Notes: generated from the letters alone by a model not told the origin. 18,707 nucleotides of DNA from Chloroflexota bacterium (GCA_024223125.1 JAAEOP010001221.1:1-18707), one strand, 5' to 3'. Numbered from the stretch's first letter, positions 7,919 to 14,691 are shown. Program-made: numbers and translations.

Positions 7919-8491
7919 ATGAAACCAATTCTAAAAGATTTCCCCTATGAGTTTGAAACCGAGCGGCTGACAATTCGGGGGCCATTACCAGGGGACGGCC
8001 GGGCAATACGCACGGCCGTCGTCGAATCACAAAAAGAACTAAAAGAGTGGATGCCCTGGGCTGTAGAAATCTCTTCCGAAGAGGATTATGAAGTGCGGGC
8101 ACGGGAAGGCCAGCTCAAATTTTTGGCCCGTGAAGATTTATGGATGATGCTCTTGTTAAAAGAAACCGGTACCATCATTGGTGGCAGTGGTTTACACCGT
8201 ATAGATTGGGATGTGCCTCGCTTTGAGATTGGGTATTGGGTACGTACCAGTTTTGGTGGGCAAGGGTATATTACCGAGGCAGTCAACGGTATTAATGATT
8301 TTGCCTTTGAGACTTTAGGCGCCAGGCGAGTTGAAATCCGCTGTGATTCTTTGAATGAGCGTAGTATTGCTGTTGCCCGTCGGGCTGGTTTTACGCATGA
8401 AGCTACTTTGAAAGCCGAAGATCGCCATCATGTAACGGACACTTTGCGCGATACTTATATCTTTGCCAAAACGACCGTTGATGCTGATTAA
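7919..8491 (+). CDS. GNAT-family N-acetyltransferase (RimJ/RimL type)
   Basis: The 190-residue protein begins with the family opening FETERLTIRGPLPGDG. It continues with EIGYWVRTSFGGQGYITEAV, the acetyl-CoA pyrophosphate-binding region, and then VEIRCDSLNERSIAVARRAGF, where the Asn and Arg residues typical of RimL-type enzymes are conserved. These enzymes acetylate N-terminal amines of ribosomal proteins, or small molecules including some antibiotics; the substrate cannot be assigned. AGAGGA lies about 9 bases before the ATG. The start is divergent from the histidine kinase across 75 bp. Its 3' end converges on the zinc-ribbon protein gene, and a 21-bp hairpin repeat lies between the two. Confidence 0.9.
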   Translation: MKPILKDFPYEFETERLTIRGPLPGDGRAIRTAVVESQKELKEWMPWAVEISSEEDYEVRAREGQLKFLAREDLWMMLLLKETGTIIGGSGLHRIDWDVPRFEIGYWVRTSFGGQGYITEAVNGINDFAFETLGARRVEIRCDSLNERSIAVARRAGFTHEATLKAEDRHHVTDTLRDTYIFAKTTVDAD

Positions 8492-8511
8492 TATTGATTG
8501 GGGGTTGCGCC

Positions 8512-8532
8512 GAACAACCTAACAGTTTGTTC
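8512..8532. repeat. 21-bp hairpin repeat, copy 2
   Basis: GAACAACCTAACAGTTTGTTC lies between the stops of two convergent genes and overlaps the last base of the zinc-ribbon gene's stop codon. The stem pairs at eight of nine positions (position 7/15 is mismatched). A shared 3' end signal for both genes is plausible. Confidence 0.65.
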
Positions 8533-9602
8533 TACTGATTACCGAACCCCATGACCAGAACAATAAACAATATCCAGCCGATGCCCATATAAATAGCCAG
8601 CCAACCCAGGGCGCTGCCGATGTTGGCGCGGGTGCGGCCGCCAGCATCTACGGCCGCCCGCAAATTCATATACCAGGCCGCCTGCCGTGCCCGCGAGATA
8701 GATTGAATCCCCATGAACAACCCAGGAGCCAAACCGACAATAGCGCTGATGCCAATTTTTAAGGGCGTTATCCAGGCTGTAAGTTGGTCTAAAAAGGGAA
8801 CGGCCATTTTATTCAGAAGCACGGGTAAAATCAAAATGAGAAAAGGAACCAGGGTTAGGGCAACGGCTGCCAGACCATAGGTTAAGCTAGAACGGGCCGA
8901 TTGACTGGCTCCAGTGCGTAATTCGGGTTGAACAGCTTCCAGTGTCAACGGCCGTCCGCAGTTAGAACAATAGAGACTACCCTTCAAAATGGCCGCTTGA
9001 CAGCCTTCGCACACTTGCAAATAACTGGTGCGGTCGGTGAAGACGGCCGGATCAATCTGAATTTCTACGATTTTGTCCTGTGGATTTTTTAGCAGGACAC
9101 CAGGGTTATCGGGGATGGGCATACGGGCCAGAGCGTTGGCTTCTTCAGGTGTAACTAGAGCGCTTTCTTCTGTTTCTCCAATCGGGATAACGGCCGTGCT
9201 GGATGCTTGACTACCCGGCAAAAGATTCTTAGCCCGATTGACTAATTGGCCGCGTCTGGCCTGATTTTCTGCCTGGCGCTGCATATCTATCCACTGCATG
9301 GTAGCGTTGGTGTGAACTTTGGAGCCATCACGTACATAATTACTGACCAGATTCAAAAAACTTTGAGCACGTTCCGGGTTGGGGGCTTCTACTTCAAGCT
9401 GGCAGGTATCGGCAAACGGCCGCACTCGCACCGCCATCTCCTCTTTTTGCAACCCCATACGCCGTGTGACGGTAGCCACAATGACGCCACTATCCTCATT
9501 GTAGGCTTGCAATTTAGCCCCCATATTAGCCAAAGCAAATAAAGCACACCGCATGATGACGGTAGCTGAAACGGGATACGGCCGTTCAATTACAATTGCC
9601 AT
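8532..9602 (-). CDS. Zinc-ribbon membrane protein of unknown function
   Basis: The protein has 356 residues and I do not recognise its family. Residues 1 to ~90 form a compact alpha/beta region with no clear motif (RPYPVSATVIMRCALFALAN at the start). A polar linker follows (95-190). A four-cysteine zinc ribbon occurs at C198xxC201...C212xxC215 (CEGC ... CSNCGRPL). Three membrane segments then follow at about 241-264, 283-300 and 330-352. The order (soluble N-domain, ribbon, C-terminal membrane anchor) leaves the ribbon in the cytoplasm. Start support is a GGAGAG 8 bases upstream. The gene stands alone; the tRNA gene lies behind it. The structural description is firm, the function open. Confidence 0.8.
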   Translation of the reverse strand: MAIVIERPYPVSATVIMRCALFALANMGAKLQAYNEDSGVIVATVTRRMGLQKEEMAVRVRPFADTCQLEVEAPNPERAQSFLNLVSNYVRDGSKVHTNATMQWIDMQRQAENQARRGQLVNRAKNLLPGSQASSTAVIPIGETEESALVTPEEANALARMPIPDNPGVLLKNPQDKIVEIQIDPAVFTDRTSYLQVCEGCQAAILKGSLYCSNCGRPLTLEAVQPELRTGASQSARSSLTYGLAAVALTLVPFLILILPVLLNKMAVPFLDQLTAWITPLKIGISAIVGLAPGLFMGIQSISRARQAAWYMNLRAAVDAGGRTRANIGSALGWLAIYMGIGWILFIVLVMGFGNQ

Positions 9603-9746
9603 TCAAACACTCTCCAAAGAAACCGTTCAATTTTGTAATGGTTGTAGCCGTGAAATCGCTTTCGCGCCAAACTACTGCGGATAATTTTGACCGTTACAGA
9701 AATCGTTCAAATTAGGCGGGATTTGATTCAAAAGAGGAAAAAAGAG

Positions 9747-9817
9747 AGCGGGCAACGGGACTCGAACCCGTGATAACGGCTTGGGAAGCCGTTGTGATAC
9801 CACTTCACCATGCCCGC
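9747..9817 (-). tRNA. tRNA-Gly, anticodon CCC
   Basis: The 71-nt gene folds into a full cloverleaf. The acceptor stem is GCGGGCA with TGCCCGC, the D stem is 3 bp, and the anticodon stem is ACGGC/GCCGT with loop TTCCCAA (anticodon CCC, reading GGG). The T arm is ACGGG-TTCGAGT-CCCGT and the discriminator base is T. CCA is not encoded. The minus-strand sequence after it is T-rich (CTCTTTTTTCC), which can act as a terminator. Confidence 0.97.
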
Positions 9818-9926
9818 TAATTTGCGTCAATAATGGCGACATTATATCCCCCTAAATTGGCAAGTCAAATCTGGTAAGATAAGTTTTCTATGACTAACAG
9901 AATGTGAAAAATGTGACTATTTGACC

Positions 9927-9954
9927 TTGTCAGCCTGCTGTTTATCTTTATAAT
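9927..9954 (+). promoter_or_regulatory. Promoter of the OmpR-like gene
   Basis: TTGTCA (9927-9932, 5/6 match) and a perfect TATAAT (9949-9954) are 16 bases apart, 43 bases before the ATG at 9998. Confidence 0.7.
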
Positions 9955-9997
9955 GACAAGATGCTCATGTTAAATATTTAAGGTAAATGAGGTTTCA

Positions 9998-10687
9998 ATG
10001 ACGGCCATGATTCTATTGGTGGAGGGGAAGAAGCCCGGAAATGGTTCGTTTGCGCCTGCTTTAGAAAAGGCCAACTATACCATAAGTAGTGTCCACACAG
10101 GCGCAGCAGCTTTAGCTTCTGTGGCGAGATCAACACCCGATCTGGTTGTGTTTGACGCCTCTTCCATGCGTTCAAGTGGAACCCGAACTTGCCGCCGTCT
10201 ACGTCGTGTCCTCAACGCTACCCCGCTTATTCATGTCCGTTCAGAAACACAAAAACTTGATAATTCAGCCGAAGCAGATGTCTACCTTCAACTGCCATTT
10301 ACCCCCCGAAAGCTGCTTAATAGAGTCCGTGCCCTTTTGCCCGTAGATGTGATTAAAGAGGAAATCGTGCGCTATGGTTGCATTTCTTTGTACCGTTCCA
10401 AAGGATCTGTAGAAATAAATTGTCATGGCAAAAATCAACTCACGCCTAAGTTAGCTCAACTGTTAGAGGAGTTTGTCCGGCATCCGCATCAAGTTGTGAC
10501 CCGGCGGCAGCTGATGCATAATGTTTGGAAAACAGATTATGTGGGCGATACACGGACGCTAGATGTACATATTCACTGGATGCGTGAGTTGATAGAAAAG
10601 AATCCGGCCAAACCGTTATTCCTGAAAACAGTTCGGGGCCGGGGATATATCCTCTATATGCCACTTTCCAAAAAAACAGACAGATGA
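9998..10687 (+). CDS. OmpR/PhoB-type winged-helix regulator with degenerate receiver domain
   Basis: The protein has 229 residues. Residues 4-115 have the receiver fold. ILLVEGKK stands where ILLVEDD is usual, so only one acidic residue of the pocket remains (Glu9). VVFDASS keeps the phosphorylatable Asp53. YLQLPF replaces the usual Y-x-T-K-P-F, so the conserved lysine is missing (Leu99). Residues ~125-220 form a normal winged helix: LTPKLAQLLEEFVRHP, the recognition helix around RTLDVHIHWMRELIE, and the wing KTVRGRGYIL. Missing pocket residues suggest phosphorylation-independent control. TGAGG sits 5 bases before ATG 9998; ATG 10007 is a less likely start. A strong promoter precedes the gene, which is monocistronic. 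Confidence 0.88.
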   Translation: MTAMILLVEGKKPGNGSFAPALEKANYTISSVHTGAAALASVARSTPDLVVFDASSMRSSGTRTCRRLRRVLNATPLIHVRSETQKLDNSAEADVYLQLPFTPRKLLNRVRALLPVDVIKEEIVRYGCISLYRSKGSVEINCHGKNQLTPKLAQLLEEFVRHPHQVVTRRQLMHNVWKTDYVGDTRTLDVHIHWMRELIEKNPAKPLFLKTVRGRGYILYMPLSKKTDR

Positions 10688-10724
10688 ATTCGTCCACTTG
10701 CAGTGCAAACTGTTAGTCTGTGCT

Positions 10725-10745
10725 GAACAAGCTAACAGTTTGTTC
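10725..10745. repeat. 21-bp hairpin repeat, copy 3
   Basis: GAACAAGCT-AAC-AGTTTGTTC forms a 9-bp stem with one G-U pair and an AAC loop. It lies 38 bases after the OmpR-like stop. A related inverted half (CAAACTGTTAG) is found just upstream, near 10706-10716. Confidence 0.65.
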
Positions 10746-10758
10746 TATAGTGCCCCAA

Positions 10759-10785
10759 GAAAAAACGCCACCCATTGGATGGCGC
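10759..10785 (-). terminator. Intrinsic terminator of rpsT
   Basis: On the minus strand GCGCCATCC-AAT-GGGTGGCGT forms a 9-bp stem with a three-base loop and is followed by six T. It lies about 42 bases beyond the rpsT stop. Confidence 0.85.
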
Positions 10786-10826
10786 TTCTGTTATTATAAA
10801 ATACTCCGCCGGTAACACTAAAACAA

Positions 10827-11096
10827 TTACCCAGATTGTGCGGCCGCTAAAGCAGCCATTAAACGACCTTTGCGACGAGCAGCATTTCGGGGATGAATCA
10901 CATTTCTACGCGCTGCCTTGTCTAATGTTTTATAGGCCATGTTTGCGGCCGTTTCTGCTTCTTCAAGATTGCCTTCCGCAATATACATACGGGCTTTCTT
11001 GACATAAGTGCGGGCTGCCATCTGATATTGCCGGTTACGTTCTGTGCGCTTTTTTGTCTGCCGAATGCGCTTTTTTGCAGATTTTGTGTTAGCCAA
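10827..11096 (-). CDS. rpsT: Small-subunit ribosomal protein S20, TTG start
   Basis: From TTG at 11096 the product has 89 residues and begins (M)ANTKSAKKRIRQTKKR, the standard S20 opening, with family length 85-90. It binds 16S rRNA near the 5' domain during 30S assembly. The in-frame ATG at 11123 would add nine residues (ALSGGNKEL) that are not part of the family, and the codons of that extension contain the ribosome-binding sequence GGAGG itself. I therefore call TTG as the start. E. coli rpsT also starts at UUG, where the weak codon is part of feedback control by S20; the same control here is inference. The rest is Lys/Arg/Ala-rich helices as expected. A terminator follows. Confidence 0.95.
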   Translation of the reverse strand: MANTKSAKKRIRQTKKRTERNRQYQMAARTYVKKARMYIAEGNLEEAETAANMAYKTLDKAARRNVIHPRNAARRKGRLMAALAAAQSG

Positions 11097-11179
11097 TTCC
11101 TTATTACCTCCAGATAATGCCATCTATATGTTTCGGCGATTTTGCCGACTTCTACCATAGTGGCGTGAGAGCGACGGAA

Positions 11180-11208
11180 ATGTTAGCATAAAACAAGTGG
11201 GTATGCAA
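11180..11208 (-). promoter_or_regulatory. Possible rpsT promoter
   Basis: On the minus strand TTGCAT and TAACAT are 17 bases apart. Both boxes are imperfect. The leader downstream holds a small hairpin (CGGC/GCCG at 11134-11147) before the TTG start. Confidence 0.35.
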
Positions 11209-11253
11209 AATTCTTCGCTTATCTATCTGATTTTTTACTTAAATTTATTTGAA

Positions 11254-11290
11254 TGTAGGGTGATTTGGCAAATTTCCAAATCACCCTACA
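11254..11290. repeat. 15-bp perfect hairpin TGTAGGG...CCCTACA
   Basis: Arms 11254-11268 and 11276-11290 are exact complements around a 7-base loop. It lies between the 3' end of the PNPOx-like gene (ends 11317) and the leader of rpsT, so it may end the minus-strand operon transcript. Its ends match the element at 14753-14800. Confidence 0.6.
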
Positions 11291-11316
11291 GAAATGTCAG
11301 GGAAAGACGCAAGGTC

Positions 11317-11871
11317 TTACGACTCGTACCAATATGCGCCGGGGAAATCGGGGGCAACTTCTTTTTTCTTACCACTCCACGATTCGATGTTGATGCGGAA
11401 TACGGCCGTGCGCTTCAATTCTGCGGGTACGGGTGGGCGATAATCCTGGCCCGGTTTTAGATGGGGTGCGTATTTGTCCAGCAAAATTTGCAGGCCGTGT
11501 GTCGCTTCCTCTTGATCTTGAATAATAATGGCTGTACCAAACAACACCACCCCGGCATACTCCACACTAAACTCCAGAGCCTCATCGGCTGGCAGCAACC
11601 GCCCCATTTCTGTTACCGTAAAACAAACCTTTTCCTGCTTTGTCACATTCGCCTGCGTGCGTCCCAATCTGGCTGTGTGCAAGTAAATAGCGTGGGCTGC
11701 CTCATCATATACGTAGATGTTACTGTTGATAAACGGTTGGTCGTCATACACCGTTGCCAGATAGCCTACCGGCGCCCGGTGCAACAACGCTCGAATCCAG
11801 GCCTCATCTTCTACTGCCCGATCTGACCGCTTAACAGCGTTAGCCGGTAACATTCCATAATCTTTTGCCAT
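11317..11871 (-). CDS. Pyridoxamine 5'-phosphate oxidase-like FMN-binding protein (NimA-like)
   Basis: The 184-residue protein has the split-barrel flavin-binding pattern of the Pyridox_ox_2/NimA group: LLHRAPVGYLATVYDDQPFI, then IYLHTARLGRTQANV, then VCFTVTEMGRLL, a helical insert DQEEATHGLQILLDKYAPH and a final KRTAVFRINIESWSGKK. Members bind FMN or related cofactors and reduce small molecules, nitroimidazoles among them; the substrate here is unknown. AAGGAA lies about 9 bases before the ATG. It is the last gene of the minus-strand cluster that includes the PhzF-like gene. A palindromic element separates it from the preceding gene, and its ribosome-binding region forms one of the element's direct repeats. 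Confidence 0.87.
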   Translation of the reverse strand: MAKDYGMLPANAVKRSDRAVEDEAWIRALLHRAPVGYLATVYDDQPFINSNIYVYDEAAHAIYLHTARLGRTQANVTKQEKVCFTVTEMGRLLPADEALEFSVEYAGVVLFGTAIIIQDQEEATHGLQILLDKYAPHLKPGQDYRPPVPAELKRTAVFRINIESWSGKKKEVAPDFPGAYWYES

Positions 11872-11872
11872 T

Positions 11873-11987
11873 GTTATTTTTCCTTGTAACTATACGGGTG
11901 TTTCCCGGTTGTCATACCCGCGAAGGGAAGTATCCAGATGTGTGGATTCCTGCCTTCGCAGGAATGACCTGTATAGTTATTTTTCCT
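11873..11987. mobile_element. Palindromic repeat element with 12-bp direct repeats
   Basis: GTTATTTTTCCT occurs at 11873-11884 and 11976-11987. Between them are terminal inverted repeats AACTATAC (11888-11895) and GTATAGTT (11971-11978). Inside these are two facing copies of a GTCATNCCYGCGAAGG repeat (11911-11936 and 11943-11968, about 21 of 26 positions complementary). A further partial copy is at 18689. No coding capacity is present. The right arm overlaps the stop codon of the gene at 11977. Confidence 0.6.
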
Positions 11988-12408
11988 CTTTTCTTTTGTA
12001 ATGAATGTGCCACTGCGTTTGCCAGGTTTGTCCTCCATCATCTGATTGTTGCCACTGCCATTCCAGACTGTTTGGCTGGATGTCCTGCCACACCATACGC
12101 TGCTGAATCCGTTTTCCTTTCAGAAGCGCATCACGAGATAGAATCATCTGTCCATCGGCAAAACCACCCGCAAAATCGAGATAATTCCCCTGGTTATCTA
12201 CCCAGGTTTGCTGCCACTGATTTTGCGATTTGTTGAAGGTGGAAACGCTTATGCCCTGAAATGGGGACACCTCATCATCGTGCAGTGTCGTAAATTTCTC
12301 TCGGATGATCTGATCATCCAAGATTTTTGTGATGCTGTTGTGCCCACGGCCGTTATCCACCCACGTTAAATCCCACTTCCCCAACCAAAAATCAAATTGC
12401 TCATTCAT
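11977..12408 (-). CDS. Small calycin/lipocalin-like protein (DUF1579-like), function unknown
   Basis: The 143-residue protein has no signal peptide and no membrane segment. Many Trp and alternating hydrophobic residues (FDFWLGKWDLTW, QQTWVDNQGNYLDF, SLEWQWQQSDDGGQTW, HIHYKRK) suggest an antiparallel beta barrel of the calycin kind, similar in style to DUF1579 proteins. I do not assign a ligand. It starts four bases after the stop of the PhzF-like gene, with GGAG inside the end of that gene, so the two are translationally close and in one operon. Its TAA stop is partly formed by the right end of the inserted palindromic element. Confidence 0.6.
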   Translation of the reverse strand: MNEQFDFWLGKWDLTWVDNGRGHNSITKILDDQIIREKFTTLHDDEVSPFQGISVSTFNKSQNQWQQTWVDNQGNYLDFAGGFADGQMILSRDALLKGKRIQQRMVWQDIQPNSLEWQWQQSDDGGQTWQTQWHIHYKRKEEK

Positions 12409-12412
12409 ATTC

Positions 12413-13303
12413 TTAAATCTCCATTGTGCCGCGAATAATGGTAACGGCCGTGCCTCCTACCTTCACCGTCTCAATATCTTTTCGCGACCCGATAATCTCT
12501 ACCAAAGCGTGACCCGGCCGATCTAACCAATGACCTTGCTCGGCCACAAACGTCGGTTTTTCCAGCAAACCATAATGCCATAAATAGGCTCCCATTCCTC
12601 CAGTGGCTGAACCTGTAAACGGATCCTCCATCGTGTCCGGCGGTACGCCAAAATGGCGGGCAAAAGTATCTCCTTGGTCCGTTACTCCTTGCAAACAAAA
12701 TAAGTGCGGGCTGAAAAAATCAGATTGCTGTCGGTACGTTTCATAAGCTGCCCCATCCAGCCGCGCCTGGCGCAGTGCATCTAAGTCTTGCAGCGGAATC
12801 ATGAGTTGCGGTGTACCGGCGCTGACTGTTTGCAGGGGGACGCCGGGCAGTGCATCATCGGCCGTCAGACCAAACATAGGCATCACCAGCGCCGGATCAT
12901 GCCGGGACATAAATTGGGGTTTCTTCTGCGCCATCACAATACGTTCAATCGTCCCCTCCTCGGCAAATATTTCAATTTGAATGGGGCCAACCTGCAATTC
13001 CAGTGTGAATGGAGTACAGTGACCTGTCAGCGCCAGCCGGCCAGATTCCACCAAAGCAAAAGCGGTGGCAATGGTAGGATGGCCGGCCAACGGTATCTCT
13101 TCCGCCGGAGTAAAGTAGCGTGCCCGGAAATCGGCCGTCTCCGAACGCATCACAAAGGAGGTTTCCGACAGATTCATCTCTTTAGCAATAGCCAACATTT
13201 GATTGTCACTTAAATCATCAGCCTCAAACAAGATAGCGCAGGGGTTCCCAGCCAACGGCCGTGTCGTAAACGCATCCACTTGCATAAAGGGGTAATTGAG
13301 CAT
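12413..13303 (-). CDS. PhzF-family isomerase/epimerase-like protein
   Basis: The 296-residue protein has the two-lobed diaminopimelate epimerase-like fold of PhzF. Motifs in order: VDAFTTRPLAGNPCAIL, MNLSETSFV with catalytic Glu47, FTPAEEIPLAGHPTIATA, and EDPFTGSATGGMGAYL in the second lobe. PhzF in phenazine producers isomerises trans-2,3-dihydro-3-hydroxyanthranilate. No other phenazine gene is present, so this is one of the many family members with an unknown substrate. The length is usual. The Shine-Dalgarno sequence is weak (GGAAAG close to the ATG). It follows the cupin gene after a 71-bp palindromic spacer and is followed within 4 bp by the calycin-like gene. Confidence 0.9.
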   Translation of the reverse strand: MLNYPFMQVDAFTTRPLAGNPCAILFEADDLSDNQMLAIAKEMNLSETSFVMRSETADFRARYFTPAEEIPLAGHPTIATAFALVESGRLALTGHCTPFTLELQVGPIQIEIFAEEGTIERIVMAQKKPQFMSRHDPALVMPMFGLTADDALPGVPLQTVSAGTPQLMIPLQDLDALRQARLDGAAYETYRQQSDFFSPHLFCLQGVTDQGDTFARHFGVPPDTMEDPFTGSATGGMGAYLWHYGLLEKPTFVAEQGHWLDRPGHALVEIIGSRKDIETVKVGGTAVTIIRGTMEI

Positions 13304-13315
13304 TTTCTTTCCGAT

Positions 13316-13376
13316 AGTGTTCAGTTTTCAGAGAGACAACCGAAAACTGAACACTGCACACTGAAAACTGTACACT
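13316..13376. repeat. Palindromic repeat of CTGAAAACTG units
   Basis: AGTGTTCAGTTTTC (13316-13329) and GAAAACTGAACACT (13342-13355) are exact 14-bp inverted arms with a 12-base loop. A third diverged unit, CACTGAAAACTGTACACT, follows to 13376 and runs into the cupin stop codon. It lies between the cupin and PhzF-like genes. Confidence 0.65.
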
Positions 13377-13692
13377 AACTCTCCGCCGGAGCAAAAAAGA
13401 CCAATACTTGCAGTTCTTCACTGATGGAATGGAAACGATGTTCAATATGTTTAGCCACAAACACGACGCTTCCTTCTTGCACTGGCCGGTTTTCACCATC
13501 TACCATGATCTGGCCCTGCCCCTGTAGGACAACATATACCTCATCTTCATTATGTACCGATTGAGGGTCTTTGGCGCCGGCCGCCAGTACATACAATCCC
13601 ATACTCATTGAAGATTCGTGTAGAAATTCCAGATACAACTGGTCTGATTCGGCATGTTTTTGCTGTAAGTCTGCTATTTCAAATGTATTCAT
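13375..13692 (-). CDS. Single-domain cupin protein
   Basis: The 105-residue protein is a typical small cupin. Motif 1 is SVHNEDEVYVVLQGQGQIMV, with His and Glu ligands, and motif 2 is GSVVFVAKHIEHRFHS. The fold is a beta barrel that usually binds one divalent metal; the role cannot be read from sequence. I chose the start at 13692 because GGAAGGAG lies 8-9 bases upstream; a longer frame to 13734 would run through that site. It is the first gene of the minus-strand cluster leading to the PhzF-like gene. A candidate promoter lies about 40 bases upstream. Confidence 0.85.
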   Translation of the reverse strand: MNTFEIADLQQKHAESDQLYLEFLHESSMSMGLYVLAAGAKDPQSVHNEDEVYVVLQGQGQIMVDGENRPVQEGSVVFVAKHIEHRFHSISEELQVLVFFAPAES

Positions 13693-13733
13693 TCTGTTGT
13701 CTCCTTCCAAATCGTAGGACAAAGCGGGAAGCA

Positions 13734-13762
13734 AGTACAGTCTGGCGAAAGTGACTTGCCAA
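13734..13762 (-). promoter_or_regulatory. Candidate promoter of the cupin-PhzF cluster
   Basis: On the minus strand TTGGCA (5/6 match) and TGTACT (4/6 match) are 17 bases apart. The boxes end about 42 bases before the cupin start codon. Confidence 0.45.
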
Positions 13763-13805
13763 TTACCTGAAAAGGATTTCTGCTGACGGGTACTAAGCTA
13801 ACACC

Positions 13806-14072
13806 TTAACCAACCACTGTTGCAGTGGCGCCATCTGCACCCTCGACCGTTAACTGAAAACCAAACGCTGAACAGGTCATTTTCTTGCCTACCCCTTCCC
13901 AAAACAATCCGCTGATATTTGTCTTGTAAGGCGTTTTGTCCTTGCTGAAACGGGTATCCTGGTAAATACGCATCAATGACCCGCTGCCATTTGTCTGTGT
14001 GTCAAAACAAATATTTGGCGAAATAGCTTGCAGGGGTTGTCCATGATATTTTCCTCGAAGACATCTGATTTC
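13806..14072 (-). pseudogene. Possible remnant of an unrecognised gene
   Basis: The 411-bp gap between the cupin and the lipoprotein has one coherent minus-strand frame, 89 codons from after TAA (14075) to TAA (13806). It reads like protein: ISPNICFDTQTNGSGS, then MRIYQDTRFSKDKTPY, then GLFWEGVGKKMTCSAFGF, ending EGADGATATVVG. No ATG, GTG or TTG with a ribosome-binding site starts it; the first ATG (13973) gives 55 residues with no Shine-Dalgarno sequence. I read it as the C-terminal remains of a gene whose front was lost near the hairpin at 14058-14092, or as chance. The family is not recognised. Confidence 0.3.
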
Positions 14073-14092
14073 TTAAAGAAATCGGATGTCTT
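14058..14092 (-). terminator. 17-bp hairpin after the lipoprotein gene
   Basis: AAGACATCYGATTTCTT occurs as two inverted arms (14058-14074 and 14076-14092) with one G-U position. On the minus strand it starts 12 bases after the lipoprotein stop. There is no T tract outside the stem. Confidence 0.55.
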
Positions 14093-14103
14093 GTAGCAAC
14101 TAA

Positions 14104-14691
14104 TCAACGGTCAGGTAAATCGTTAGCATCTACTAAAGTCCAGCCATCCGATTCGGCCGTTGCCAGGTCATCGACGTTAATTTCAGCTACATATTGGGTG
14201 CTGGTAGGGCCGCCGCACACAGCCAAGACTGGCAGCTCTACTGTTTGTGAATTGATAACAGGTACGCCATCTGCTTCTAAAGCAGTCACAGCATCTTTTT
14301 CTGTATCATAAGTCAGACCATCGGCACACTGTTCTCCGGCGGGAATAATGACAAACACGTTACCTGCAGCCGCATCAGCACTGGCACCTGGATAGGGATC
14401 AAGTGTGGGAACAATTTCGGGCTGGGGGTAATCTTGAGGGAAGGGAGTGGGCGACGGCCGTTTAACGGCCGGATACGCATCTGGGGCGCTCTCTTCAACC
14501 GGGGCGGCCGTAGGTGGGGTTTCCGGTTCGCTTGCCTCTGGTACAGAAGTCGCTTCCGTATCCGTTTGCGGCGCATTCTCTAATATCGGCTCTGAGACAG
14601 GTTCTTCTGTAGGCTCCAGTTTAACGTCAGCCGGACCACAGGCGGCTAATAGTCCAATAATCAGCATACTTAGCAATAATAATTGTTTCAC
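14104..14691 (-). CDS. Secreted lipoprotein of unknown function, GTG start
   Basis: The 195-residue protein starts at GTG (14691), with AAGGAG 8 bases upstream. A lipoprotein signal peptide ends in LLAAC (Cys18). A low-complexity linker rich in Pro, Glu, Thr and Ala covers about 22-108. A small folded C-terminal part (110-195) has two Cys (EQCADG and AVCGG) that could form a disulfide outside the cell. It is divergent from the DsbA-cyclophilin lipoprotein across 263 bp and shares its signal-plus-acidic-linker design. A disulfide-bearing neighbour beside an oxidoreductase is suggestive but not proof of a link. I do not recognise the C-terminal domain. Confidence 0.8.
   Translation of the reverse strand: MKQLLLLSMLIIGLLAACGPADVKLEPTEEPVSEPILENAPQTDTEATSVPEASEPETPPTAAPVEESAPDAYPAVKRPSPTPFPQDYPQPEIVPTLDPYPGASADAAAGNVFVIIPAGEQCADGLTYDTEKDAVTALEADGVPVINSQTVELPVLAVCGGPTSTQYVAEINVDDLATAESDGWTLVDANDLPDR

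Noticed and set aside
6287..10687. Histidine kinase and OmpR-like gene as a cognate two-component pair
   Set aside because: They are 2.1 kb apart on opposite strands with unrelated genes between, and the receiver lacks key residues.
11097..11123. ATG start of S20 at 11123
   Set aside because: It adds non-family residues encoded by the ribosome-binding region.
12413..13303. Phenazine biosynthesis cluster
   Set aside because: Only a PhzF-like gene is present; the family is widespread outside phenazine producers.
13693..13734. Longer cupin start at 13734
   Set aside because: The extension contains the GGAAGGAG ribosome-binding site of the start at 13692.
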